Below, one piece after another: positions 25,726 to 34,421 of a stretch of DNA of 64,000 bases. Position numbers and translations under genes: made by a program. Numbering within the stretch: the stretch's first letter is position 1; each line of letters begins with the position of its first letter. The notes beneath the pieces were generated by a model that saw only the letters and a list, made by a program, of their open reading frames with translations, made no database searches and had not been told where the DNA came from. The stretch is from JAAELZ01 sp965223465. GTDB lineage: Bacteria > Pseudomonadota > Gammaproteobacteria > Arenicellales > Poriferihabitantaceae. The DNA lies in assembly GCA_965223465.1 (NCBI GenBank), contig OZ245025.1, positions 3,038,001 through 3,102,000 on the forward strand. The letters run 5' to 3'.

Positions 25726-26325
25726 GTGGAGGCCAAACCGTTTTCGCAATCCTGTGAGAATAATAAAGACCCCATATTAACTCTATTAAAGCGCATTGCG
25801 AATTCCGCAGAGACTGTTTTAGAAGTGGGTAGTGGTACCGGGCAGCACGCGGTTTATTTTGCTGAACACCTCCCGCATATAACTTGGCAAACCAGCGATC
25901 TACCGAATTACCACCGAGGTATCAATCAATGGCTGGAAGAAGCCGGGTTGGCGAATACGCTTTCACCGATTGCGCTCGATGTTCGAGATTACGCATGGGA
26001 TGCACAACAATACGATATCGTCTTTACCGCCAATACCCTACATATCATGAGTAAGGATGCAGCATCCCACTTCATGCGTAATGTAGCAAAATCGCTTCTA
26101 CCATCAGGGCAGTTTATTGCATACGGCCCCTTTAACTATGGAGGCGAATTTACAAGCGAAAGCAATGCACAGTTTGATGTTTGGCTCAAACAGCAAGATT
26201 CACTAAGCGGTATACGAGATATCGAGTTTCTAGAGGAGTGTGCTGAAAAAGGGGGGATGCAGCTAATAGAAGATAACCAGATGCCAGCAAATAATCGTTT
26301 GCTGGTGTGGGAAGCGTTGGCCTAG
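25726..26325 (+). CDS. DUF938 family methyltransferase
   Basis: A 199-residue SAM-binding protein with GTG start. N-terminus KPFSQSCENNKDPILTLL is the DUF938 opening, motif I is VLEVGSGTGQHAVYFAEHLP, motif II WQTSDLP, then FTANTLHIMS and LLPSGQFIAYGPFNYGGEFTSESNAQFDVWL, which is highly typical. Substrate unknown. It follows the NlpD-like gene by nine bases and precedes the glycosyltransferase by 39, so these genes may be one transcript. Confidence 0.92.
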   Translation: MEAKPFSQSCENNKDPILTLLKRIANSAETVLEVGSGTGQHAVYFAEHLPHITWQTSDLPNYHRGINQWLEEAGLANTLSPIALDVRDYAWDAQQYDIVFTANTLHIMSKDAASHFMRNVAKSLLPSGQFIAYGPFNYGGEFTSESNAQFDVWLKQQDSLSGIRDIEFLEECAEKGGMQLIEDNQMPANNRLLVWEALA

Positions 26326-26364
26326 CTACATGTATCACCTTCCAATGCTTTTACTATTGGGTCG

Positions 26365-27054
26365 ATGATCAGCGTTGTCATTCCGGTTTATCGCGAAGGG
26401 GAAGCGATAATCGATTTTCTAGCAGAATTATACAGTCGTCATGCGGTCGTAGAATGTGTGGTGGTTGATGCCAGCGATGCAGCTGAAGTTGAAGCGCTCA
26501 ATACGCGCGTAATGCAACAATTTGCCGATAAAAACCTAAGGTATATCGCAGCTGGCAACAAAGGACGTGCCGCGCAGATGAATCAAGGCGCCGCCATGAC
26601 GCGCCAACCTATTTTACTGTTTTTACATGCGGATACCCAATTACCGGAGGGTGCCTTGAACATGATTCTGACCGGCATCGAAGTGGGTAAGCATTGGGGG
26701 CGTTTTGATGTGCGGTTTGATATCCCTACATGGCCGTTTCGCATGATAGCAGCGATGATGAACTGGCGTTCACGCTCGACAGGAATTGCTACGGGAGACC
26801 AGGCGATGTTTGTGACGCGTGCAGTATTTGAGCGAATAGGCGGCTTTGAGCAGATCCCTTTGATGGAGGACATAGCGCTTTCCAAAAAGCTTAAACGGGT
26901 CGGTTCGCCGTTATGCCTGGAGGCCAAAGTAATCACGGCAGCCCGACGTTGGCAGCAAAACGGCGTGCTTAAAACCATCGTGCTCATGTGGTGGCTGCGT
27001 TTAGCTTACTGGTTTGGGGTTCAACCGACACAGCTGGCAAAATGGTACAGATGA
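26365..27054 (+). CDS. Family 2 glycosyltransferase of the TIGR04283 type (rSAM/selenodomain-associated transferase 2)
   Basis: A 229-residue GT-A protein: MISVVIPVYREGEAI at the N-terminus, VVVDASD, GRAAQMNQGAAM, and the LFLHADTQLPEGAL segment in place of a classic DxD, followed by TGIATGDQAMFVTRAVFERIGGFEQIPLMEDI. This is the TIGR04283 pattern. Such proteins are repeatedly encoded beside the TIGR04282 type, as here, and in some genomes near radical-SAM/selenodomain genes; the biochemical role is not settled. No such radical-SAM gene is seen here. The stop overlaps the next start (ATGA). Confidence 0.9.
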   Translation: MISVVIPVYREGEAIIDFLAELYSRHAVVECVVVDASDAAEVEALNTRVMQQFADKNLRYIAAGNKGRAAQMNQGAAMTRQPILLFLHADTQLPEGALNMILTGIEVGKHWGRFDVRFDIPTWPFRMIAAMMNWRSRSTGIATGDQAMFVTRAVFERIGGFEQIPLMEDIALSKKLKRVGSPLCLEAKVITAARRWQQNGVLKTIVLMWWLRLAYWFGVQPTQLAKWYR

Positions 27055-27725
27055 AAAACGCCGCATCCATACCCCTTTACCTCTATGCTAAAGCACCGGT
27101 TGTTGGGCAGGTAAAGCAACGCTTGTGTCCGCCGTTAAGCCCGAAACAGGCTGCGCAGGTGGCGCAGGCGTTGTTGTTGCAAGCGGCTGATACGGTTGAC
27201 AGTGGCTGGCCAGGGCAGTGTGTGCTGAGTGTAAGCCCGGATTTAGAACATCCTGATTTTCAAGTCATTAGACAAAGCAATCGTTGGCAAACCGCGATTC
27301 AATTGCAAACCGATCTGGGCGGGCGGATGTGTGACACGCTTGAGCGAGGCATTGCAATCGCAGGTGCGGCGGCAATATTGGGCACAGATATACCCACTTT
27401 GACCAATGAAGTCTTACAACAAGCACACGCACTTCTGGCGCAGGGTAGACAGGTGGTTGGCCCAAGTGCAGATGGCGGTTTTTATTTTATTGGTATGACG
27501 CAATCGCCGCGTAGCTTGTTTAATGGCATTCGCTGGGGAAGTAGCACGGTTTATGCCAAGTTAATGGAGAATGCGCGAGCCAATAAGATTACGCTCGAGC
27601 CGTTACCGGTACTCTCAGATTGTGACTATTTTAAGGAATTACAAGTTGCAGCAGAGACCACTCCAGCGTTTTTACAGCATTTAGCGAAAACGGGTTTTGA
27701 CCTCAGTTTACTTAACCTCCGCTGA
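27051..27725 (+). CDS. TIGR04282/DUF2064 transferase (rSAM/selenodomain-associated transferase 1)
   Basis: About 224 residues from the ATG at 27051, chosen because it overlaps the previous stop in the standard ATGA manner and begins just before PLYLYAKAPVVGQVKQRLCP, the family N-terminus. Further motifs are DLGGRMCDTLERGIA, AILGTDIPTL and VVGPSADGGFYFIGM, a nucleotidyl/glycosyl-transferase-like GT-A core. It is the regular partner of the TIGR04283 protein upstream. The 3' end overlaps the convergent ThiS/MoaD-like gene by 14 bases. Confidence 0.9.
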   Translation: MKNAASIPLYLYAKAPVVGQVKQRLCPPLSPKQAAQVAQALLLQAADTVDSGWPGQCVLSVSPDLEHPDFQVIRQSNRWQTAIQLQTDLGGRMCDTLERGIAIAGAAAILGTDIPTLTNEVLQQAHALLAQGRQVVGPSADGGFYFIGMTQSPRSLFNGIRWGSSTVYAKLMENARANKITLEPLPVLSDCDYFKELQVAAETTPAFLQHLAKTGFDLSLLNLR

Positions 27726-27960
27726 TGCGCGGCCATATTTGAATTCGGGTTGCCGTGATGGGTTTCGACCATTGTTCAAAATCAATGTATTGGCCATTTG
27801 CCAGTGCAAACTGTACGTTTTCACGATCGATTTTAAGTGCCGAGATTATTTCATCCACGCTGGGCATGGTTGCAAAATTCAAGGTAACGCGATTATCCTG
27901 CAACCCTTCGGGCAGGTTGTCTTCGAGGTTGCCATGCAAGGTGCATTCAATCGATGGCAT
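27712..27960 (-). CDS. ThiS/MoaD-like small protein with C-terminal Gly-Gly
   Basis: An 82-residue protein that reads as a beta-grasp fold: IECTLHGNLEDNLP as first hairpin, VTLNFATMPSVDEIISALKI as strand plus helix, VQFALANGQYIDFEQW and ITATRIQIWPRISGG as last strands. The final two residues are Gly-Gly, the modified terminus of ThiS, MoaD and ubiquitin-like sulphur carriers. No adenylating enzyme (ThiF/MoeB) or thiazole/molybdopterin synthase gene is near. It lies 21 bases after proA on the same strand. Overlapping plus-strand frames look like shadows. Fold assignment is by eye and the role is unknown. Confidence 0.7.
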   Translation of the reverse strand: MPSIECTLHGNLEDNLPEGLQDNRVTLNFATMPSVDEIISALKIDRENVQFALANGQYIDFEQWSKPITATRIQIWPRISGG

Positions 27961-27981
27961 TATTGCTAAGGTAAGGGGGGC

Positions 27982-29259
27982 TTAAGGGCGGGTATGTCCA
28001 TCCCCGATCACCACGTACTTTTGACAGGTTAGACCTTCCAATCCGACCGGGCCACGTACGTGTAATTTGTCTGTACTGATACCGATTTCGGCCCCAAGAC
28101 CATATTCAAACCCATCTGCAAACTGGGTTGACGCATTTAGCATCACCGAGGATGAATCAACTTCACGCATAAACTGGTTTGCTGCACCTAAATCTTCGGT
28201 AATGATCGAATCAGTATGCTGCGAGCCGTAGTGGTTGATATGGTTGATTGCCTGTTCCAAAGTGTCGACCAGTTTGACTGATAAGATACCCGCGAGATAT
28301 TCAGTGTGCCAATCTTCCTCACTTGCGGTTTTTAATTTGGAGTCGTCCGTAAATAGTGCTTTGGTCTGTTCGCAAACTCGCAGTTCGATTCCTTTGGCAT
28401 GATATTGCTCAAATAATGGTGGTAGCGTATTCGAAGCAATACCGCGGTGAACCAGTAAACTCTCCATCGCACCGCAAATTCCATAACGTCTGGCTTTGGC
28501 GTTATAGGCCACATCAATCGCTTTTTGAGGGTCGGCCTGGGCGTCAATGTAGACATGACAAATACCATCCAAATGCTTGATCACGGGAATACTCGCATCA
28601 TTGGCAATACGTTCTATCAACCCTTTTCCGCCGCGTGGTATGATGATGTCAATCGTATCTGACATAGTAATCAGCTCACCAACAGCTGCACGATCCGTGG
28701 TATTGACCAACTGAATGCTCGCAGCGGGTAAATTGGCCTGCTTTAGTCCTGCATGAATACACTCGCTGATGGCTAGATTTGAATGAATGGCTTCTGAGCC
28801 CCCGCGCAGAATCACCGCATTACCCGATTTCAAGCACAGTGCTGCGGCGTCAGCAGTCACATTGGGGCGGGATTCATAAATAATCCCAATGACCCCCAGC
28901 GGAACGCGCATTTGCCCGACCTGAATACCGCTGGGACGATAGCGCATATGACTAATTTCCCCCACCGGATCCGGTAGATCGGCTATTTGGCGTAAACCGG
29001 TTGCCATTTGGGCAACGCGTTCGGCGTTCAACTCAAGTCGATCCAGCAGGGCTGCGTTGAGTTGCTTTTCTCGCCCATTCTGCAGATCTTTCGCGTTGGC
29101 CGCAAGAAGGCCAGCTTCGTTTGTGCGCAGTTGATCAGCAATAGCGATCAACGCCTGGTTTTTTTGCTGGGTGCTGAGCGTGCTGAGTACCCTCGAGGCT
29201 GCTTTTGCGGCCTGGCCCAAGGTGCTCATATAGTCTTTAAGTTCTAGCTCTTTATTCAT
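27982..29259 (-). CDS. proA: Gamma-glutamyl phosphate reductase
   Basis: NADPH-dependent reduction of gamma-glutamyl phosphate to glutamate semialdehyde in proline synthesis. The aldehyde-dehydrogenase-like fold shows VPLGVIGIIYESRPNVTADAAALCLKSGNAVILRGG, IIPRGGKGL, the catalytic cysteine in RRYGICGAMESLLV, EVDSSSVMLNASTQFADGFEYGLGAEIGIST and HVRGPVGLEGLT. I place the start at the ATG at 29259; a longer frame to 29289 adds ten residues, and the ATG at 29229 (MSTLGQAAKAAS) also matches the family. No proB is adjacent. It is followed by the ThiS/MoaD-like gene. Confidence 0.95.
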   Translation of the reverse strand: MNKELELKDYMSTLGQAAKAASRVLSTLSTQQKNQALIAIADQLRTNEAGLLAANAKDLQNGREKQLNAALLDRLELNAERVAQMATGLRQIADLPDPVGEISHMRYRPSGIQVGQMRVPLGVIGIIYESRPNVTADAAALCLKSGNAVILRGGSEAIHSNLAISECIHAGLKQANLPAASIQLVNTTDRAAVGELITMSDTIDIIIPRGGKGLIERIANDASIPVIKHLDGICHVYIDAQADPQKAIDVAYNAKARRYGICGAMESLLVHRGIASNTLPPLFEQYHAKGIELRVCEQTKALFTDDSKLKTASEEDWHTEYLAGILSVKLVDTLEQAINHINHYGSQHTDSIITEDLGAANQFMREVDSSSVMLNASTQFADGFEYGLGAEIGISTDKLHVRGPVGLEGLTCQKYVVIGDGHTRP

Positions 29260-29366
29260 TGCAATGGTTTGCCAATTACATCGGCTCAAGTATAGCCTGA
29301 TGGTTGCTCAAATTCTCAAGCGAATCGACCCAGGTAATCAGGGTCATCAACCAATCTAAATTGCGT

Positions 29367-30890
29367 TTAGCCGATCGCGGGTATTTCTCCAAAGCGTTTG
29401 GAATGGGTGGCGGGCGGCGGCACAAATTTTGAGTCTTCGATATCTTCAGGATTCATCGCGGGCTTAACCACGGGCTTGTCTGAGGGATATTGCCTATGTT
29501 CGGTGTACTTGGAGCGAGCACCAGAAGTTCGAGCTTGGCGACGGGAATCTTTACCTTTGCGTGAATCTTTAGTCTTTCTTTCCCGAAAAACAGGTTTGTT
29601 TTCAGGCTCGATGAGCAGGTCTTCACCAATAGGTGAGACTTGCAAAGAATGGCCGATGAAATCCTCGATATCCATCATCGAGTAAGCGTATTTCTCGCAA
29701 ATAAAGCTAATCGCATGACCACTCGCGCCTGCGCGTGCGGTTCTGCCAGTGCGATGCACATAATCTTCCGCGTCCTGGGGTAAGTCATAGTTATAAACAT
29801 GGCTGACATCGGGAATATGTAAGCCGCGTGCAGCGACATCGGTGGCCACCAGAATATCCACTTTCCCATCGTGAAAACGTTTTAGTAGTTTCTCACGTCG
29901 GTCTTGCGGTACGTCTCCAGATAAAATCGCGACCTTAAACGCATTCGCGTCCAGCCAATCCGCAACCTTGCTGGCTTCGTGTTTGGTATTGACGAACACC
30001 AGGGTTCGATCGCGCTCGCCTTGCCTGAGCAGGTTTACCAGCAGGGTGATTTTTTCGTTTTGCGCTGGGTAATAAGCGATTTCTTCAATGCGTGTAACCA
30101 CCATTTCCGACTCAACTTTAACTGCTTCGGGGGCGTTCATATGTTCGTAAGCCATTTCATCCACACGGTGCGACAAAGTGGCGGAGAATAGTAAGTTTAA
30201 GCGTGATTTAGGTTCCGGCATGCGACGTAGCAGGTAACGAATATCGGAGATAAAGCCAAGATCAAACATCCGATCCGCTTCATCCATCACCGCGACTTGA
30301 ACATTTTTCAGATGAAAAACATCTTGTTTAAAATAGTCGATCACCCTGCCTGGGGTGCCGATTAAAATATCCACGCCTCGTTCAATAGTTTTACGCTGGC
30401 TTTCGTAACCGGTACCACCATAGGCCAGGCCGAGCTTTAGTTTGGTATGGCTCCCCAAAACCTCCGCGTCTTTATGAATCTGAATGGCAAGTTCACGTGT
30501 TGGGGCGAGTATCAATGCGCCAATTGCCTTTTTATCCCGACCTTTGGCTTTTTTGGGTTTTCCCGTTTTATTTTCAGCTTTACCGTTTATCTTTGTGGTT
30601 TCATCATCAGTGGCGGATTGGCTTTTATCTTTTGCTTTTTTCTTTTTTTGTTTCTTTTCCTGTTCGGATTCCAGCATCAGGCGCTGCATAGTGGCTAACA
30701 AAAATGCAGCCGTTTTACCCGTACCAGTTTGTGCTTGGCCTGCAACGTCCTTGCCCTCTAATGCAAGCGGCAGAGTAAGTGCCTGGATCGGCGTACAATA
30801 TTTAAAACCAGCTGCCTTAACCCCCTTGAGTAAATCCGGGTGTAAATTGAGCGAGCTAAACTTAAGATCACTTAGATGTTTGTCCTTCAT
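29367..30890 (-). CDS. rhlB: DEAD-box RNA helicase RhlB with a lysine-rich insertion
   Basis: ATP-dependent RNA helicase; in E. coli RhlB feeds structured RNA to the degradosome. Motifs: Q motif (GFKYCTPIQALTLPLAL), Walker A AQTGTGKT (53-60), PTRELA, GTPGR, DEADRMFDLGF, SAT, and C-terminal ATDVAARGLHIP and HRTGRTARAG. Between motif I and PTRELA there is an extra stretch of about 48 residues (74-122), very rich in Lys/Glu/Asp, absent from E. coli RhlB. The tail is basic, with Arg/Lys-rich and Pro-rich segments likely to bind RNA. The gene is divergent from trxA, the arrangement seen in enterics, which supports RhlB over other DEAD proteins. Confidence 0.92.
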   Translation of the reverse strand: MKDKHLSDLKFSSLNLHPDLLKGVKAAGFKYCTPIQALTLPLALEGKDVAGQAQTGTGKTAAFLLATMQRLMLESEQEKKQKKKKAKDKSQSATDDETTKINGKAENKTGKPKKAKGRDKKAIGALILAPTRELAIQIHKDAEVLGSHTKLKLGLAYGGTGYESQRKTIERGVDILIGTPGRVIDYFKQDVFHLKNVQVAVMDEADRMFDLGFISDIRYLLRRMPEPKSRLNLLFSATLSHRVDEMAYEHMNAPEAVKVESEMVVTRIEEIAYYPAQNEKITLLVNLLRQGERDRTLVFVNTKHEASKVADWLDANAFKVAILSGDVPQDRREKLLKRFHDGKVDILVATDVAARGLHIPDVSHVYNYDLPQDAEDYVHRTGRTARAGASGHAISFICEKYAYSMMDIEDFIGHSLQVSPIGEDLLIEPENKPVFRERKTKDSRKGKDSRRQARTSGARSKYTEHRQYPSDKPVVKPAMNPEDIEDSKFVPPPATHSKRFGEIPAIG

Positions 30891-31043
30891 ATGAGTATAA
30901 TCTTGCTATTGTGCTGGCGCATGAGACACAGGCGCCATCGGGCGTGAATGCATAAAGCGCTGAAGCGTCAGCGAAAGCAAGCAATATTGCCATGCTGAGC
31001 CCGGGTAACCCTAATAGTAATCGATTTAACGGAAATTTAATAT

Positions 31044-31373
31044 ATGTCAGATCAAATTGTACACCTTACCGACGACAGTTTTGAGCAAGAAGTGCTCCAA
31101 TCAGATGTACCTGTGGTGGTAGATTACTGGGCTGAATGGTGTGGCCCCTGTAAAATGATTGGCCCCATTCTCGAGGAGCTGGCAGCAGAGTACGGTGATA
31201 AAGTAAAAATTGCTAAAATTAATATTGATGATCATTCACAAACGCCACCCAAGTTCGGTATTCGCAGTATTCCCACCTTAATGGTGTTCAAAAACGGTGA
31301 AGTGGAAGGAACCAAGGTGGGCGCGGCCTCAAAATCTGATTTGACCAGTTTTATCGAAGAAAGTATCGCCTGA
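31044..31373 (+). CDS. trxA: Thioredoxin 1
   Basis: General cytoplasmic disulphide reductase, 109 residues. Active site YWAEWCGPCKMIGP with Cys33 and Cys36; the FGIRSIPTLMVFKNGEV segment contains the cis-proline loop, followed by a short helical end. Divergent from rhlB, a conserved arrangement; in enterics rho follows, whereas argS follows here. It should accept electrons from thioredoxin reductase and serve ribonucleotide reductase and others. Confidence 0.97.
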   Translation: MSDQIVHLTDDSFEQEVLQSDVPVVVDYWAEWCGPCKMIGPILEELAAEYGDKVKIAKINIDDHSQTPPKFGIRSIPTLMVFKNGEVEGTKVGAASKSDLTSFIEESIA

Positions 31374-31401
31374 TCTTTTCTCAGACTAATCCCACAATTT
31401 G

Positions 31402-33135
31402 ATGCAGCAGGCCATCGAAAGAGGCTTGAACCTCGCGATTACGGTGTTGATCAACCAGCGTGTCCTCATGCCAGAGGCGCTGGAGCGCATCGCCCTTGAA
31501 CGCACGCGCGATCGTGCGCATGGTGATTACGCCAGTAATATTGCGCTGGTGGTGGCTAAACAAGCGAAACGCAATCCACGCGAAATTGCTGAACTGATCG
31601 TGGCACAGTTTCCCGAACTACCAGAAGTCGAAAAACTCGACATTGCGGGCCCTGGGTTTATTAATTTTACGCTGGCAAAAGACGCCCACACCCAGATTAT
31701 CGAAACCATCAAAACCGCTGGGCCACAATACGGTTTATCGAATATCGGTGCGGGTAAAAAAGTGCTGGTGGAATACGTTTCAGCCAATCCGACTGGACCA
31801 TTGCATGTGGGGCATGGGCGCGGGGCGGCCTATGGTGACGCGCTGGTCAGGCTGCTAAAGGCAACTGGCTATGATGTGGCTTCTGAATATTATTTCAACG
31901 ATGCGGGGCGACAGATGCAAATCCTGGCGCAAAGTGTGTATCTGCGCTACCTGGATCTGGCGGGGCAAAGCCTATCATTCCCGATAAATGCCTATCAGGG
32001 TGATTATATTTGGGATATTGCCGCGACGCTACACCGTGAGTATCAGAATACACTGGTGCTGGAGGCAGATGCCCTGTTTGCTGACTTACCATCTGATGCT
32101 GAAAAGGCGATGGATGTTTTGATTCAGCGTAGCCGCGAAGGCCTTGGCGAAGCGCAATATCAAACTGTGTTCGAAGCGGGCCCACAAGCCATTGTAGAAA
32201 ACATTCGGGGTGATTTAAAACGCTTTGGGGTTGAATTTGATACCTGGTTTACCGAAGGCTCCTTGGTGGAAAGTGGTGATCTCGAGCGGGCGCTCGATGC
32301 GCTGAAAAAAGACGATCATGTGTATCTCAAAGATGATGCCTGGTGGTTTCGTTCGAGTCAATTTGGTGATGATAAAGATCGGGTGGTGGTACGCAGTAAT
32401 GGCCAGCACACCTATTTCGCTGCAGATATCGCATACTTACTGAATAAAACCGACCGTGGTTTCGAAGAGCTGATTTATATCTGGGGCGCGGACCATCACG
32501 GCACCGTCGCGAGAGTACGCGCGGCGTTTGAAGCGCAAGGAAAAGATCCGGATCAGTTCAATGTGCTATTGGTACAGTTTGCGAATCTGTATCGTGGCGA
32601 TGAGAAAGTATCCATGTCAACACGCAGTGGCGAATACGTTACCCTACGGCAGTTATATGAAGAAGTCGGGGTGGATGCCGCACGCTTTTTCTATGTAATG
32701 CGCAAGCCCGAGCAGCATATGGATTTTGATATGGAGTTGGCAAAATCACAATCGAGTGACAACCCAGTGTATTATGTTCAGTATGCGCATGCACGTGTTT
32801 GCAGCGTTTTCAGACAACTGGCCGGAAAGGGCATCGATATAACACCAAAACCCGATTTAAGTTTGCTCCATGAGGAGCATGAGATTGAATTGATGGTCTC
32901 GCTGGCAAAATATCCTGAAGTATTGGTGCGAGCGGCGCGCGATTATGCGCCGCATCAGGTGGCGTATTATTTGCGCGAGCTGGCGCATGCGTTTCATACC
33001 TATTACAACGCTCATCCGTTTATTTCTTCTGAAGAAAACGTCCGTGCCGCAAGGTTAGCGCTGATTGACGCGGTACGGCAGGTTATCGCCAACGGCCTGG
33101 GTTTATTAGGTGTGCGTGCCCCGGAGAAAATGTAG
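31402..33135 (+). CDS. argS: Arginyl-tRNA synthetase
   Basis: Class I synthetase charging tRNA-Arg, about 577 residues. The ATG at 31402 is chosen over the TTG just before it. An N-terminal tRNA-binding (Add1) domain is followed by the HIGH motif in SANPTGPLHVGHGRGAAYGD, then GADHHGTVARVRAA, the KMSKS-equivalent KVSMSTRSGEYVTLR, and the C-terminal DALR anticodon-binding domain (ELAHAFHTYYNAHPFI). Between trxA and a SPOR-domain gene; the argS-SPOR neighbourhood is common in gammaproteobacteria. Confidence 0.97.
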   Translation: MQQAIERGLNLAITVLINQRVLMPEALERIALERTRDRAHGDYASNIALVVAKQAKRNPREIAELIVAQFPELPEVEKLDIAGPGFINFTLAKDAHTQIIETIKTAGPQYGLSNIGAGKKVLVEYVSANPTGPLHVGHGRGAAYGDALVRLLKATGYDVASEYYFNDAGRQMQILAQSVYLRYLDLAGQSLSFPINAYQGDYIWDIAATLHREYQNTLVLEADALFADLPSDAEKAMDVLIQRSREGLGEAQYQTVFEAGPQAIVENIRGDLKRFGVEFDTWFTEGSLVESGDLERALDALKKDDHVYLKDDAWWFRSSQFGDDKDRVVVRSNGQHTYFAADIAYLLNKTDRGFEELIYIWGADHHGTVARVRAAFEAQGKDPDQFNVLLVQFANLYRGDEKVSMSTRSGEYVTLRQLYEEVGVDAARFFYVMRKPEQHMDFDMELAKSQSSDNPVYYVQYAHARVCSVFRQLAGKGIDITPKPDLSLLHEEHEIELMVSLAKYPEVLVRAARDYAPHQVAYYLRELAHAFHTYYNAHPFISSEENVRAARLALIDAVRQVIANGLGLLGVRAPEKM

Positions 33136-33159
33136 CGCGAGAGAGGCTGGATTAAATCG

Positions 33160-33861
33160 ATGGCACAGGCGAGACGAAAAAAACAGGCAAAACCCAATCC
33201 GAAAAGAGGTGCAAAGCGCAGCTATGTTGGGCCGGTTTTTGCTGCATTTCGACGTGGTTTTGGTGTGTTCGCGACTGGCGCACTGGTCGGGGTGCTGGCG
33301 ACCTTGCTTTGGCAGGGTTATCATTCTGAGGATCAGAGTGATTTGGGCAGTGGTCTGAAAGACATGATCGAGCAATCCAAACAGCAAGCGCAAAAACGCG
33401 CCGAGCAAATGGTTCCGCCGGAAGTGGTATTGGTGGACAAGGCGCCCAGAGTTAAACCACAGTACGATTTTTATACGGTATTGCCCGAAATCGAAGAGGT
33501 CATGCCCAAAGATGCACCCGAACCCCCACCTCCAGTTGCGGCCGTAAAAGTAGCGCCCAAACCTAAGGTGGACAGCCAAACCCAGGCGCCTCCACCTGCC
33601 GCTAAGCCAACGGCCTCGGCCAGTACTTTTATGCTGCAGGTCGCATCTTATAATGCCAAAGCAGAAGCAGAACGCCTGAAGGCGAAACTGGCCTTGGGCG
33701 GGCTGCGTGCAGGCGTGCAACAGGTGACCATCGACGGCAAGAATTATTACCGCGTGCGAATCGGGCCGTATTCAGATTACGGTTCAATGACATCCGATGA
33801 CTACAAGCTTTCACGGATGGGCTATAAAGCGATGCGCTTACGCCTTTCACGACCAGGATGA
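33160..33861 (+). CDS. FtsN-like SPOR-domain cell-division protein
   Basis: A 233-residue bitopic membrane protein: basic cytoplasmic N-terminus (ARRKKQAKPNPKRGAK), one transmembrane helix at about 32-50 (FGVFATGALVGVLATLLW), a Pro/Lys-rich periplasmic linker and a SPOR domain at about 152-233 (FMLQVASYNAKAEAERLKAKLALGG, YYRVRIGPYSD). SPOR domains bind denuded glycan strands at the septum. The topology and location after argS fit an FtsN-like role. It overlaps the next gene by four bases. Confidence 0.87.
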   Translation: MAQARRKKQAKPNPKRGAKRSYVGPVFAAFRRGFGVFATGALVGVLATLLWQGYHSEDQSDLGSGLKDMIEQSKQQAQKRAEQMVPPEVVLVDKAPRVKPQYDFYTVLPEIEEVMPKDAPEPPPPVAAVKVAPKPKVDSQTQAPPPAAKPTASASTFMLQVASYNAKAEAERLKAKLALGGLRAGVQQVTIDGKNYYRVRIGPYSDYGSMTSDDYKLSRMGYKAMRLRLSRPG

Positions 33862-34421
33862 CCTCACCAGTTGGGCATAGTCTCGGTGGCTACATTGTCG
33901 CAGGGCGCCATCCATCTAACCCCGTTTTTAGCAAACTATTGGCGGGCCTGATGTTTCTGGTATTTGCGGCCAACGCACCCGATCTGGATTTTCTCGTTGG
34001 GGCGTGGATGGGCGATTTTAATGGTTACCATCACCGCGCCAGCCATTCCATTGCGGCAGGCTTAATTTTCGCTGGCGTGGTTTACCTGATTGGTCGGTGG
34101 CTCAAATTTCCCGCAGCTTATCTTGCATTAAGTGGGGGGCTGGCCTATTTATCGCATATCGGCCTGGATTTAATCACCAACGATACCCACGCGCCCTTTG
34201 GATTGCAGTTATACTGGCCGTTTAGCGAGCAATTTATTATTGCTCCGCAATATTTGTTCATCAATATTGAACATGGTCGAATGGATGATACCTGGCGCAG
34301 CGCCCTACCTGCGATATTCTCCAAGCACAATCTGGTCGCCATGGGTATTGAGTTGGCGATTCTTGGGCCACTGGCGTTGATTGTATTCTGGCGCCGCCTA
34401 AGCAAACAAAAATCATTATGA
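33858..34421 (+). CDS. YdjM-like metal-dependent hydrolase family membrane protein
   Basis: A 187-residue protein of the LexA-binding/YdjM (PF04307-like) group: SPVGHSLGGYIVAG, ANAPDLDFLVGA, YHHRASHSIAAGLIFAGV, and LSHIGLDLITNDTHAPFGLQLYWPFS with repeated His/Asp residues in membrane-associated segments, plus a final hydrophobic helix. Members are inner-membrane proteins thought to bind metal; a phosphatase/hydrolase activity is suspected. Overlaps the SPOR gene upstream and hemC downstream by four bases each, so all are co-translated. Confidence 0.85.
   Translation: MTSPVGHSLGGYIVAGRHPSNPVFSKLLAGLMFLVFAANAPDLDFLVGAWMGDFNGYHHRASHSIAAGLIFAGVVYLIGRWLKFPAAYLALSGGLAYLSHIGLDLITNDTHAPFGLQLYWPFSEQFIIAPQYLFINIEHGRMDDTWRSALPAIFSKHNLVAMGIELAILGPLALIVFWRRLSKQKSL

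Noticed and set aside
30447..30894. Phe/Ser-rich plus-strand frames opposite rhlB
   Set aside because: They arise from the complement of the Lys-codon-rich insertion of RhlB (AAA/AAG read as TTT/CTT).
33106..33720. 204-codon frame on the minus strand opposite the SPOR gene and the argS end
   Set aside because: It is a shadow of the FtsN-like gene and argS; residues are His/Arg/Phe-rich without motifs, and the plus-strand genes have clear domains.
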